Assembly: GCA_002428985.1 (NCBI GenBank)
Contig: DIYL01000055.1
Location: 224,327-288,326, forward strand
DNA length: 64,000 bases
Source: Anaerolineales bacterium UBA6055
GTDB lineage: Bacteria; Chloroflexota; Anaerolineae; Aggregatilineales; Phototrophicaceae
Direction: 5' to 3'
The notes under the pieces are model-generated. The model was not told the DNA's origin. It worked only from the letters and a program-made list of their open reading frames with translations, and ran no database searches. A program made the translations under genes and the position numbers. Positions within the stretch are counted from its first letter, which is position 1. Each line of letters begins with the position of its first letter. Shown piece after piece: positions 54,322 through 62,949 of this stretch.

Positions 54322-54987
54322 ATGTTTTATCACCTCTGTACAGCACTGCTAATTTTGGTAGGGGTGTGCCATCTATTATTTGCAGATGAAGATTACAGCT
54401 TATACGGGAATGAATTAGCTCTTGCAAATAATATCATCTTGACGATTGATGATGTGAGCATTGAATACAATATGCATCTGATGTTTAACCTGTTGCAGCA
54501 ACATAACATCACCGCAACAATTTTTCCCAATATGTCCTATGTCAAAAAACAAGATCCAGCACTATGGCAGAGTATGGTCGCTCAAGGTTTTGAAATTGGC
54601 TATCACACTATACACCACACAGCACATATGACTAGCGAAGAGCTTGCTGAAGATTTTCTCGAGTTCGAGCAAGGTTTGCGTGAAGTGTTAAACGACCCGA
54701 CATATGAGATTCGCTTTGTGCGACCACCCTATGGTGTATGGGACACCGAATGGATGTCGTGGGCGAATGCCAACCAGCTATTTACTGTACATTGGAATGT
54801 TACGACAGCTACGTCAGACTTTGCTTATATCAAGTCGGTACTGAGAGATCGTCAAAATGGTGGCAGTATTATCTTGTTGCATACCGGTGTAAATGATTGG
54901 GAATGGTTGCAGACAATGTTACCACAACTCAATCAGCTCCACGATAATGCAGAGATTACTACATTGTCACAAGCACTTATAGATTAA
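54322..54987 (+). CDS. Secreted NodB-like polysaccharide deacetylase
   Basis: The 221-residue protein has a signal peptide (~1-20) and the NodB motifs: TIDD (41-44), a His-rich metal motif in IGYHTIHHTAH, RPPYGVW, and LLHTG at the end. Members remove acetyl groups from chitin-like, peptidoglycan or capsule sugars outside the cell. It lies next to a degenerate paralogue and to the GT2 remnant, suggesting an old exopolysaccharide locus. Confidence 0.85.
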   Translation: MFYHLCTALLILVGVCHLLFADEDYSLYGNELALANNIILTIDDVSIEYNMHLMFNLLQQHNITATIFPNMSYVKKQDPALWQSMVAQGFEIGYHTIHHTAHMTSEELAEDFLEFEQGLREVLNDPTYEIRFVRPPYGVWDTEWMSWANANQLFTVHWNVTTATSDFAYIKSVLRDRQNGGSIILLHTGVNDWEWLQTMLPQLNQLHDNAEITTLSQALID

Positions 54988-55008
54988 GTTATTGAACGGA
55001 GACTTGCA

Positions 55009-55734
55009 ATGAACGTGTTACGTACTTTTACGATCAGTATTTTATTTGTCATATTATTACTTACGGCTCCGGCAACACTAGCTCAGGAGCGCTACGATAA
55101 CCAAAATCGCCATCCATACATCATTTATGGGAATGATCCAGCACTCCAAGACAACATTGTTATGATGGTTGATGATAATGTGTATGAAGCAAACATTCGC
55201 TACTGGTTTAATTTGTTCGAAGCCAACGACATTAAAGCCACATTTTTCCCACACACCGTCTATATGCTCGAACAAGACGCACAACTCTGGAGAGATATTG
55301 TGGCTGCAGGACATGAGATCGGATATTTCACACGGCGACACGAACACGGGTTCACACGAGAAGAATTTATGGCTGACTTCCTCTTGTTCCGTGAAGAGCT
55401 ACGCATGATCTTAGATGACCCAACTTACGAAATCCGATATGCAAAACCGGCCTGTTGGTATTGGGAACATCCATGGTTTGAGTGGTTGGAAGATGCCCAT
55501 GAGCTTTATGGCGTGATGGGGGTACGTGTTAATATTTTAGGACCCTCACCGAGTCTCAATTATATGCAGGGTGTTTTTAACGACCAAATTGATGGTGGTA
55601 CAATTATGTCGTTGATTCCATTTCCTGATCAGATGGAATGGCTGGCCGCAAACCTTGCCGGGATTATGGATCTGCGCACACCAAGCGGAGAACCATATAG
55701 CATTACATCCTTGTCGATTGCACTAGCAGATTGA
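55009..55734 (+). CDS. Degenerate NodB-like paralogue, probable pseudoenzyme
   Basis: The 241-residue exported protein (signal peptide to ~24, TLA-QE) is clearly homologous to the gene 21 bp upstream (LNDPTYEIR and LDDPTYEIR in the two), but the motifs are altered: MVDDN keeps the Asp pair, IGYFTRRHEHG replaces the H-x-x-x-H site, KPACWYW replaces RPPYG, and MSLIPF replaces the LLH motif. Deacetylase activity is unlikely; sugar binding may remain. Confidence 0.8.
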   Translation: MNVLRTFTISILFVILLLTAPATLAQERYDNQNRHPYIIYGNDPALQDNIVMMVDDNVYEANIRYWFNLFEANDIKATFFPHTVYMLEQDAQLWRDIVAAGHEIGYFTRRHEHGFTREEFMADFLLFREELRMILDDPTYEIRYAKPACWYWEHPWFEWLEDAHELYGVMGVRVNILGPSPSLNYMQGVFNDQIDGGTIMSLIPFPDQMEWLAANLAGIMDLRTPSGEPYSITSLSIALAD

Positions 55735-56022
55735 CATAGAAATTTATGATTTGATTTTTAATCTCGAATCGGAGTTCAAATAATAGTAATTGTTTGCAAT
55801 CATTCAATAACACCTTATCCCAATAAGTCAAACATTTTTAGTATTACTTATTGCATTGTTTATTGTAATGCTCGCGCTACTGTGTAATCTCCATTGACAA
55901 ATAATATATTTTTCAAATAAATGACTCTTTTTTTATAGTCTAATCTTATCAAGAATTATAGTATATTAGAGTATACTATAAACTAATAGTAATGTTTATT
56001 TAGTTAAACGGAGTAAATTGCG
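55735..56022. promoter_or_regulatory. AT-rich region with a 9-bp dyad upstream of the protease gene
   Basis: The 288-base stretch is very AT-rich. It contains TATAGTATA (55957-55965) and TATACTATA (55972-55980) around TTAGAG, a perfect dyad 42 bases before the protease ATG that could be an operator. GGAG lies ahead of the ATG. No gene seen in it. Confidence 0.4.
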
Positions 56023-57114
56023 ATGGCAAAGAAGAAACAAGGTTCTTCAAAATCAACACAAGAATATAAATATTGTGCTCTACCCCAAGTCGCAAAGAGA
56101 GAGTTTAGTCCAAGTGTAGGGCCAGATCGAGCAAATCTAATTCTAAATAACAGCAAGAAATGGGTTAATGGTACAGTTCTTCACTATTACTTTTTCACCG
56201 CAGATGATACCCGACTAGCAAAAGATTGGGGAGGAACAGAAGCAGAAAAAGATGTTGTTCGCAACGCATTCGAGATTTGGAAGAATCTTGGTATTGGTCT
56301 GGAATTTAAAGAGACTAATTTGCAAAGCGAAGCAGAAATCCGTATCGGATTTCTGACAGGTGACGGATCTTGGTCTTATATTGGGCGGGACAATTTACTG
56401 GTTGCCAATAATCAGCGAACAATGAATTTTGGTTGGGATTTAACTTTAGAAGGTGAAATAGATACAGCTTTACATGAAATCGGACATGCGATGGGATTTC
56501 CCCATGAACATCAAAATCCTAATGCTGGGATCGAATGGAATAAAGAAGCTGTATACACCGCTCTAGCAAAACCACCGAATAATTGGGATCGAGATAAAAC
56601 TCACCATAATATCATTCGTAAAATTGATGCTTACACAGTGAAAGGGTCAATGTGGGATCCTGATTCGATTATGCACTACCCATTTGAACCTGAGTTAATC
56701 AATGCACCAGAACCGCATGCTACGGATGGAATTAATCCAGCTCCTGGTCTTTCCACTAGAGATAAAGTGTGGGTAAGAGCATTTTACAAACCATTAAATC
56801 CGGAAAAATTCCCTCAACTAAGAATCTTGGAATCCGTCAAACTTGCTATATTAGAAGGAGAGCAAAGCAACTACATTATTGAACCAGACGCAACACGTGA
56901 TTACACCATCCAGACCTTTGGTACATCAGACACTGTAATGGTTTTGTTTGAAGAAGTTAATGGAATAATGCGCTATGTTCAGGGTGATGATGATAGTGGT
57001 GAAGATCGTAATGCATCTATTACATGGAAGTTGTTTCAAGGTCGTCGTTATATTATTCGCATCCGTCTATTCTTTGAAAACCGTACCGGTGAGACAGCTG
57101 TAATGCTATGGTAA
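56023..57114 (+). CDS. Astacin-like zinc metalloprotease
   Basis: The 363-residue protein has the metzincin zinc site HEIGHAMGFPHE (H151, E152, H155, H161, E162) and a Met-turn SIMHYPF (M217), as in astacins. Residues ~270-363 form a beta-rich domain resembling the bacterial pre-peptidase C-terminal domain. Unlike most astacins there is no signal peptide or prodomain: the start is MAKKKQGSSKSTQEY. It could act inside the cell, or be exported by another route. Two downstream genes of similar AT-rich base use may form a unit with it. Confidence 0.83.
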   Translation: MAKKKQGSSKSTQEYKYCALPQVAKREFSPSVGPDRANLILNNSKKWVNGTVLHYYFFTADDTRLAKDWGGTEAEKDVVRNAFEIWKNLGIGLEFKETNLQSEAEIRIGFLTGDGSWSYIGRDNLLVANNQRTMNFGWDLTLEGEIDTALHEIGHAMGFPHEHQNPNAGIEWNKEAVYTALAKPPNNWDRDKTHHNIIRKIDAYTVKGSMWDPDSIMHYPFEPELINAPEPHATDGINPAPGLSTRDKVWVRAFYKPLNPEKFPQLRILESVKLAILEGEQSNYIIEPDATRDYTIQTFGTSDTVMVLFEEVNGIMRYVQGDDDSGEDRNASITWKLFQGRRYIIRIRLFFENRTGETAVMLW

Positions 57115-57276
57115 GGCATGTATCTTTATTACAAAATGTGCAATTCGTGATTGGTGCGTTGTATAAGCTGACACAATTCTAAATATTATAAGTAGCCGCA
57201 TTAATACTATCAGATTATCAAACAGTAATTTTCATTAATGCCATTTAATAACCCAAAAAATCAGCAAAGGCTCGTC

Positions 57277-58443
57277 ATGTCTGAAGAGACTTCAACACAA
57301 ATAGAAGAACCGTCAAAACCAGAGGATACACAAATACCTGCACCCGAGAGTTTAGGTTGTCGAAAACAGGTTCCATATTTCTTATTACGTGCATTAAGTA
57401 TTGTATTGCTTGGTTGGGGTGCAAGTCTCTTTGTGGAAATCTTCGGCATTATTATGCAAATGGATGGTGGAGCAGAAGTCTGGATTGCTTTGATTTTTGC
57501 AGTTTCGACAGTATTAGGTATCTCTATTCGTGGTCAAGATGTTACAAACGCAATGGAGAAATTGGTTGACAATAAGGGATTTAGAGCCCTTCTGCTATCC
57601 TGTTCAGTCATATTTCTTGCGTTTCTGACTTCCATTTTTGTCTCACTAATTATCTTTACTCATTTTCTTTTAGGTGAGCGTGCATTTGAGGATCAGAATT
57701 ATCAAGAAAGCTATCAACATTTTATGTCATCTGAACAACTCGCTGATCGAACTTTCATCATTAGTATTTCACAAAGTATTGTTGAACGTATAGTTTCAGT
57801 AATTATACCAACTGATTTCGGTCCAGAAATTTACTACTATCTTGGCCGGCTAGACACAATTCATGGACGTTATGATGATGCTATAATGCATTTTAATAGT
57901 GGGCTGGATCAAAATGAATGTCATATATATTTATTTTGGCGACTTGGTGAAGTTTATATCTTAACACAAAATTACTCTTCGGCTATGGCGAGTATCAATG
58001 AGGGTATTCGTATATTTGAAGATTATTCTAATCGGTTAAACTTGTGTGAAAATCAAGTTCCATTTAATGAATCATACTTTCGATTGTATGCTGGTGAACT
58101 GTACACCTTACAAGCTACTTTATTACAAAATATAGTTAAACCGGATTCTCCTGAAGCACCCGGGCTTCTAGTTCTTATATCAGAAAGTCTAGATATAGCA
58201 GAAACAAAAGTCGAAGAACTCGAATCCCTATTATTAGATAATGAAGTATCAAATGATGTTAATCCAGATAATATTGATTCGTTAAAGTGGCGGATTCTGG
58301 TACAGCGTTTGCTTATTGCTTACGCAGCAAAAAACGACGTCAGCTCACTTATGGTCGAACTTGAAAATCTTGACCCTCAATTTAGTCATGCCGATCCTTT
58401 AACCCGCTATCAGATTAATGCAATAAGAGAAGCAAGCAAATAA
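57277..58443 (+). CDS. Membrane protein with TPR-like C-terminal region
   Basis: The 388-residue protein starts at 57277 (AAAGG 8 bases upstream); an earlier ATG at 57238 has no ribosome site. There are three hydrophobic segments (~28-60, 65-82, 105-135) and a helical C-terminal region with TPR-like units (YYYLGRLDTIHGRYDDAIMHF; LGEVYILTQNYSSAMASI). It may anchor partner proteins at the membrane. It lies 162 bp after the protease gene; function unknown. Confidence 0.7.
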   Translation: MSEETSTQIEEPSKPEDTQIPAPESLGCRKQVPYFLLRALSIVLLGWGASLFVEIFGIIMQMDGGAEVWIALIFAVSTVLGISIRGQDVTNAMEKLVDNKGFRALLLSCSVIFLAFLTSIFVSLIIFTHFLLGERAFEDQNYQESYQHFMSSEQLADRTFIISISQSIVERIVSVIIPTDFGPEIYYYLGRLDTIHGRYDDAIMHFNSGLDQNECHIYLFWRLGEVYILTQNYSSAMASINEGIRIFEDYSNRLNLCENQVPFNESYFRLYAGELYTLQATLLQNIVKPDSPEAPGLLVLISESLDIAETKVEELESLLLDNEVSNDVNPDNIDSLKWRILVQRLLIAYAAKNDVSSLMVELENLDPQFSHADPLTRYQINAIREASK

Positions 58444-58485
58444 TTTCTAATTGACTTTCATAATGTGCAAATAAAAGGAGAACAA

Positions 58486-58959
58486 ATGTCAAACAGTATT
58501 TTCAAACAATGGATATGTCAGCTATTTCCAGAATCTCGTTATTGTCAGGGTCATGGTCCAGCAGGACTTCCGCAACCAGTCGAGGGTGGTGAGCCACTAT
58601 CCGAAGAGCTACCATCGGATATAGATGAAGATCCTCTTGCTGATCTAGAGCAATGGATTCATTCATATAATTCTAATAGCCAGAATGCCAACTCCAGAGT
58701 TTATTTGAACAAGGCTATCCTCAGATTACTACGTGACGAAAATGATACAGCGGCAGTATTGCTTGTCGATGCGGCAGTGACCTTGGCTCTTATTGAAGAA
58801 GATCAGCAGGTTGTTTATTATGCAGGTCTTATTGCTGCGGAGTATTTGGAGAATTCCCTTATAAAGAAAGAAAGTTTGAAGTCAGCGGTCGTTGAAGCAC
58901 AGAAGACACAAGTAAAAAATGCGTTGAATGAAGAGTATCAAAAGTTCATAAAATCCTGA
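58486..58959 (+). CDS. Small helical protein of unknown function
   Basis: The 157-residue soluble protein has a strong AAGGAG 6 bases before the ATG. The N-terminal part is Pro/Glu-rich (~25-50), the rest alpha-helical (LNKAILRLLRDENDTAAVLLVDAAVTLAL). Unknown. It is probably co-transcribed with the TPR membrane protein 42 bp upstream and ends at a strong terminator. Confidence 0.65.
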   Translation: MSNSIFKQWICQLFPESRYCQGHGPAGLPQPVEGGEPLSEELPSDIDEDPLADLEQWIHSYNSNSQNANSRVYLNKAILRLLRDENDTAAVLLVDAAVTLALIEEDQQVVYYAGLIAAEYLENSLIKKESLKSAVVEAQKTQVKNALNEEYQKFIKS

Positions 58960-58969
58960 TCTTTCAATT

Positions 58970-58996
58970 ATAAGAGTATCTGATTGATACTCTTAT
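58970..58996 (+). terminator. Terminator of the protease/TPR unit
   Basis: ATAAGAGTATC (58970-58980) and GATACTCTTAT (58986-58996) form a perfect 11-bp stem with a TGATT loop, 10 bases after the stop. Confidence 0.7.
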
Positions 58997-59366
58997 TCTA
59001 TTTAGTAGGAATTACTTTCAATTGCCGAAGGACAATTTAACCTCAAATTATAAGACTTCTAGGTGTGCTATTTGAGAGACTGTGCGGTCGTCGTAGACGA
59101 ATTTAACGCCAAATACCGTACATTCTATAGAGTTATAATCGATAAAACCTATCTCAAGAATCACTCCCCCCACCCTAAATTTTTACTTGTTTTCAAATAG
59201 AAAGGTGAACAGCACGTAACATGAAAAATATTTTTTTCGAAAATCATTCCAAGGAAAAGTTTTTCTCGAAAACCATATGGTTGTGCGTCGCATCTTGGAG
59301 ATAAAATGAAGGGCTTAGAGAGAAAAATTAGAGGTGTTTTTACTTGCGATAAGTTGGAGAAATGAT
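58997..59366. other. Intergenic stretch without a recognisable gene
   Basis: About 370 bases with no supported reading frame. It holds short A/T runs and a weak inverted pair (TTTTTCGAAAATC...TTTTTCTCGAAAAC near 59228-59275). I see no RNA gene in it. Confidence 0.5.
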
Positions 59367-59403
59367 CCCAGACGGATGCAAATCTTCGGTCAATCCGTCT
59401 GGG
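59367..59403 (-). terminator. Terminator of the small GNAT gene
   Basis: CCCAGACGGAT (59367-59377) and ATCCGTCTGGG (59393-59403) form a perfect 11-bp stem, directly after the stop of the minus-strand gene. Confidence 0.7.
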
Positions 59404-59409
59404 TCTGGC

Positions 59410-59703
59410 TTAGAATCCCCAAGAAATTTCGTGATATTCAGGGTGGCGTTGAACATAAGCTTTGATGAATGGGCATAATGGTTGCACCTTATACCCCTGC
59501 TCTTTAGCATAATTTAGCACGTGTTCTGCCAGTACTTTACCCACACCCTGTCCTTCGAATGCAACTGGGACTTCGGTATGTGTGAAAATGATGTTGGACT
59601 TATTCAGTAGATATTCAACCATTGCAAGCTGACCATCCAAATGAATTTCGAATCGTTTTTCTTCTGGGTTGTGAATGACTTCTAGTTTTTCCAAATCGAC
59701 CAT
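59410..59703 (-). CDS. Small GNAT-like N-acetyltransferase (YjdJ type)
   Basis: The 97-residue protein contains VPVAFEGQGVGKVLAEHVLNYAKEQGYKV, the acetyl-CoA motif of the short YjdJ-type GNAT proteins, and ends CPFIKAYVQRHPEY, also typical of the group. Family length ~90-100 residues agrees. AAGGAG lies ahead of the ATG. Acceptor unknown. Confidence 0.85.
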   Translation of the reverse strand: MVDLEKLEVIHNPEEKRFEIHLDGQLAMVEYLLNKSNIIFTHTEVPVAFEGQGVGKVLAEHVLNYAKEQGYKVQPLCPFIKAYVQRHPEYHEISWGF

Positions 59704-59797
59704 ATTGACTCCTTTAGTTTAACGCGACATGTTCATTAGACAGTCTTATCGCGTCCTAAATTACAATCGTAGTTTATTTTCAAATAGTTTTATGATG

Positions 59798-60463
59798 TTA
59801 ATCTGCGGTAAAGCCATTACGATTATGGGTTCCGTCACAAAACGGTTTCTTACTGGATGACCCACAACGACACAACCAAGTCTGTGAGCCAGTAAAAATA
59901 ATATTGCCGTCTTCATCTTCAATTTGGAAATTACCGGATACTTCCAGTGGACCGTTTTTGTTTGATGTGATGACAAGCTTACCATCAGCTTTGGCAAATT
60001 CATCAACTTTTACAATTTTGAGGTCTTCAGTTTTAAAATCGACCTTCTTGTGAGTATTATCGCAAAATGGTTTATTGTTTGATTCCCCACAACGACACAA
60101 TGTTGCACGGGTTTCCGATTCAATTTCAACAGCCGCGCCGCGAATATCTAAATCACCAATAAACTGGAGATACCCATCTTTTTGCACAATGATACGATTG
60201 GCTGTCGGTGTTGACTCCTCTGCCCCACCATCTTTACGGTCATAATGAAGTGCACCAGATGGACACATATCAATCACTTCTGCAACCCGATCACCATCTG
60301 CGCCATTAGCATCAATCCATGGACGTTTATCTACATCAAATACTTCGGACAAACGGTTTACACAGAGCTTCGCATGGATACAACGTTTGAGGTTATATGT
60401 AATGTCAACCGCTTCTCCCTCATATCGGCGGTCATCTTGCTTTCCTTTGTATGTATCTGGCAT
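59798..60463 (-). CDS. Iron-sulfur protein: 4Fe-4S-like domain plus two CDGSH domains
   Basis: The 221-residue protein has an N-terminal divergent mono-cluster ferredoxin domain (RCIHAKLCVNRL...VIDMCPSGAL, ~27-72) followed by two CDGSH zinc-finger-type 2Fe-2S sites, CRCGESNNKPFCDNTH (~122-137) and CRCGSSSKKPFCDGTH (~198-213). The three cysteines and one histidine of each CDGSH site are intact. Such proteins transfer electrons or clusters in the cytoplasm. Monocistronic. Confidence 0.88.
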   Translation of the reverse strand: MPDTYKGKQDDRRYEGEAVDITYNLKRCIHAKLCVNRLSEVFDVDKRPWIDANGADGDRVAEVIDMCPSGALHYDRKDGGAEESTPTANRIIVQKDGYLQFIGDLDIRGAAVEIESETRATLCRCGESNNKPFCDNTHKKVDFKTEDLKIVKVDEFAKADGKLVITSNKNGPLEVSGNFQIEDEDGNIIFTGSQTWLCRCGSSSKKPFCDGTHNRNGFTAD

Positions 60464-60550
60464 GTCTCACATCCTTGTGTTGGTAGTTAGAACAATGCTA
60501 GACAGACAGATTAAGGTAAACATAAATACGCCATGAGTGAATTCTCATTG
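60464..60550. other. Short spacer upstream of the CDGSH gene
   Basis: Likely holds the promoter of the minus-strand CDGSH gene; nothing else visible. Confidence 0.3.
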
Positions 60551-60941
60551 TTAGATGTAGTTCAGCCCTGCCTCCGCCCGTAGGTCATTAATTTTGGTAC
60601 GCGTCATTTCATATGCAATATGCTTCTCATCAGTGAAGCATGCCATATCAGTATCTTCTGTCCACAGTGTCCCATCTGGTAATTTTACACCACTTAGTTC
60701 TGCAAATTCAACACTTGCGCGTATCAGAAATGTAAGTTATGATACTATACACATGGATAAAGAAATCTAGGTAAGCTTACTCTCCCGCGACACAATGTCA
60801 GACACATTTCATGTCAAAGCTGGATGCAGATTCTCGCTCTTGTACCATAAACGACGAACTTTCCCAGCAGGGTCACAACGGAATCGCAATTGCAGAAGGT
60901 TTTTGTTCGGCCAATTGGTGCAAGCGTTCCGTATATAACAT
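60551..60941 (-). pseudogene. Decayed gene fragments of unknown family
   Basis: On the minus strand protein-like pieces follow each other with stops and frame changes: MLYTERLHQLAEQKPSAIAI from 60941, then in a second frame FRCDPAGKVRRLWYKSENLH, and then a stop-to-stop stretch (60551-60736) with LSGVKLPDGTLWTEDTDMA and FTDEKHIAYEMTRTKINDL. These look like parts of one or two real proteins, but I cannot name the family and the joining is inference. Confidence 0.35.
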
Positions 60942-61021
60942 GGTTTCAGATACTTGTGTATTCATTCGAATAGCTCCCCAAAGATATAATTATGAAATAC
61001 AATAGCATATATATATCATAA

Positions 61022-61063
61022 TACAAAATGGATAGAGCGCCTGCTCTATCCATTGACTTAGAG
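61022..61063 (-). repeat. 42-bp duplicated hairpin, copy 1
   Basis: AATGGATAGAGC (61027-61038) and GCTCTATCCATT (61043-61054) form a perfect 12-bp stem with a GCCT loop. The whole 42 bases recur at 62269-62310 with two changes. Both copies lie 3' of minus-strand genes and may be terminators. Confidence 0.75.
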
Positions 61064-61145
61064 AAGTGATTGATAACAGAGTAAGCCAAATAGTCTTGAT
61101 CGTCATCAACGATTACAAATAAGTGATTCATTCTTGATGTCTAAT

Positions 61146-62192
61146 CTATTGGGGTCGCCAGTCTACGACAACATCAAGATGTGTATTATCTGTCAACTGA
61201 AGGATTTGTGTAAAATCTCGATTGATTAAATATATATTGGCAATGTTATTGTGAGGGTTCTCATCCGCATCTACACCTGTAAAGGCAATTTGGGTGTTAT
61301 CCGGCGACCAAACAAATTGACGGATGTCTTTAATCGATTCAAAAATACCGTCAAGGATGTCGTGTTTTTCAATTAAGCCCGTCTCAACATTGACTATCCC
61401 TAGCGTTGTAGCACTCTGCCCTCTTTGGTAAGCAAGAAATAGTATCTCTGAACTATCGGAGGACCATTTAAACGCATAACTTTCACCGATGTCAGTAACT
61501 AACAATTTTACGTTATGATCATCAGGTTCAAAAACATAGATACCAATTCGCTTATCCTCTTGTGATGCAACTATAGCAATTTTTTGACCGTCAGGAGACC
61601 ACTTAAAATTTGAACTTGAGTTAAATGATATATTCATCGCTTTAGGAGCGCCACCAGTTGATGGCACCAAATAGTATTGATCTTTAAGATTGAACATAAT
61701 TGACAAGCCGTCAGGCGATAATGTCAATCCACCTCCAACGCTATCGAACTCTATGATACGACTCGGCTTTCACTTATTTATAGATACACGATAAATTGCA
61801 CTGTTCGGTTCTCGATTCTCAATACTTAAATCTCGCGCCCAGAAATAAATATTCTGGCTATCTGGCGACCAATTCGCTCGCGATTCTGGTCTCAGCCTTC
61901 TTCTGTTAGTCAGTAATTTTTCGTTACCACCATTCGCATCCATAACAATCAATATATCAGGTCGAAATGGATTTTCATCAATAAAACGGGTAAGAATACG
62001 ATTGCCATCTGGAGACCAACTCGTTGCATAATAGCCATTGGGAGCTAGTTGTCTTTCTTCTCCACTGCTCACTTCAACCGCAAATGTGCTAAATGACTTC
62101 ATTCCTGTATTGCGGAGAAACAAAATAAGATCAGCACGTGGGTAGTCATCATGTACGTTTCCTCGAGCAACCATTGTGTATCCTACAATCAT
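61146..62192 (-). pseudogene. TolB/WD40-like propeller gene with internal stop
   Basis: Two frames in the same phase (62192-61770 and 61769-61146) are separated by a single TGA at 61770-61772; together they make a ~348-codon protein. Blades are clear: TSWSPDGNRILTRF, ANWSPDSQNIYFWA, FKWSPDGQKIAIVA, FVWSPDNTQIAFTG. Upstream of the first ATG a hydrophobic stretch (LVSLILSVVVS) continues in frame to a TGA without a start, so the 5' end may be damaged too. Probably an inactivated membrane-anchored propeller protein. Confidence 0.7.
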
Positions 62193-62268
62193 ACTTACAA
62201 CAACAGATAGTATAAGGCTTACCAGTCAACTTTTTAATTATATCAAAGACTGGAGAGAGTGAGTCCAA

Positions 62269-62310
62269 TACAAAATGGATAGAGCGCCTGCCCTATCCAT
62301 TGACTCAGAG
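62269..62310 (-). repeat. 42-bp duplicated hairpin, copy 2
   Basis: Same sequence as 61022-61063 with two C/T differences, one of which breaks a stem pair. It lies about 25 bases 3' of the SRPBCC gene's stop on the minus strand. Confidence 0.75.
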
Positions 62311-62335
62311 GAGAGAGGAATAACAAAATTACAAA

Positions 62336-62845
62336 TTATGCGAGCAATCCAGCGGCTTTGAGTGTGCCGAACGATTGTACGGGTTTCCCTGTTTCCATAT
62401 GATGTTTGAAGCCGAGCAAAATTCCGTTCATAGCTTTACTGATGAAAGGCTTAATCATCATCATATTCATCACCATGCCAACAGGTCCAAATTTAGGTTC
62501 ATAATTGGCACGAACATAAATACGGGTTTGGTTTGCACTTACTGACTCGACACCGAGTGTCACAATGAAGTTATTGACAGGTGGCATTTGATTGCCTCCA
62601 TAAATATCGACATCATATTCTTCTCCGTCAACGAAGCGTACAATACGCTCTTCAATATACTTGCTTCCATCACTGTTTAATTCACAACGACGTTCCGCGC
62701 CCAAACCGGTATGCGATGAACCATTGATTGCATATGATTTTGGAACAGCGGGATGAAATGTATAGACTCCCGCAAAATCAGCAAGTGATTTCCATGCTTC
62801 ATCTTTTGTTGCATTAACGGTGATGTCAAAGTTTAGCTTAGTCAT
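62336..62845 (-). CDS. SRPBCC (START/polyketide cyclase-like) family protein
   Basis: The 169-residue protein has the helix-grip layout: an N-terminal strand FDITVNATKDEAWKSLADFAG, central strands with GLGAERRCELNSDGSKYIEERIV, and a long C-terminal helix (FISKAMNGILLGFKHHME). Members bind hydrophobic small molecules. The ATG at 62845 is chosen because AAGGAGA lies 7-8 bases upstream and overlaps the earlier ATG at 62851. Confidence 0.85.
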   Translation of the reverse strand: MTKLNFDITVNATKDEAWKSLADFAGVYTFHPAVPKSYAINGSSHTGLGAERRCELNSDGSKYIEERIVRFVDGEEYDVDIYGGNQMPPVNNFIVTLGVESVSANQTRIYVRANYEPKFGPVGMVMNMMMIKPFISKAMNGILLGFKHHMETGKPVQSFGTLKAAGLLA

Positions 62846-62949
62846 GATCATGTCTCCTTATAGACATAGGTCTGCCATCGAGTAGGCGGAATTACCTACC
62901 CTATCCGGCATATTGAATTAACAAATCTTAGTTAAGGGGTTGATATACC

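Noticed and set aside
60811..61005. A 64-codon plus-strand frame in the gap after the CDGSH gene
   Set aside because: It has no ribosome site, odd composition and no domain; better protein-like sequence lies on the other strand.
61770..61772. TGA as a selenocysteine codon in the propeller gene
   Set aside because: Propeller proteins are not selenoproteins, and no SECIS-like hairpin is evident; a nonsense change is simpler.
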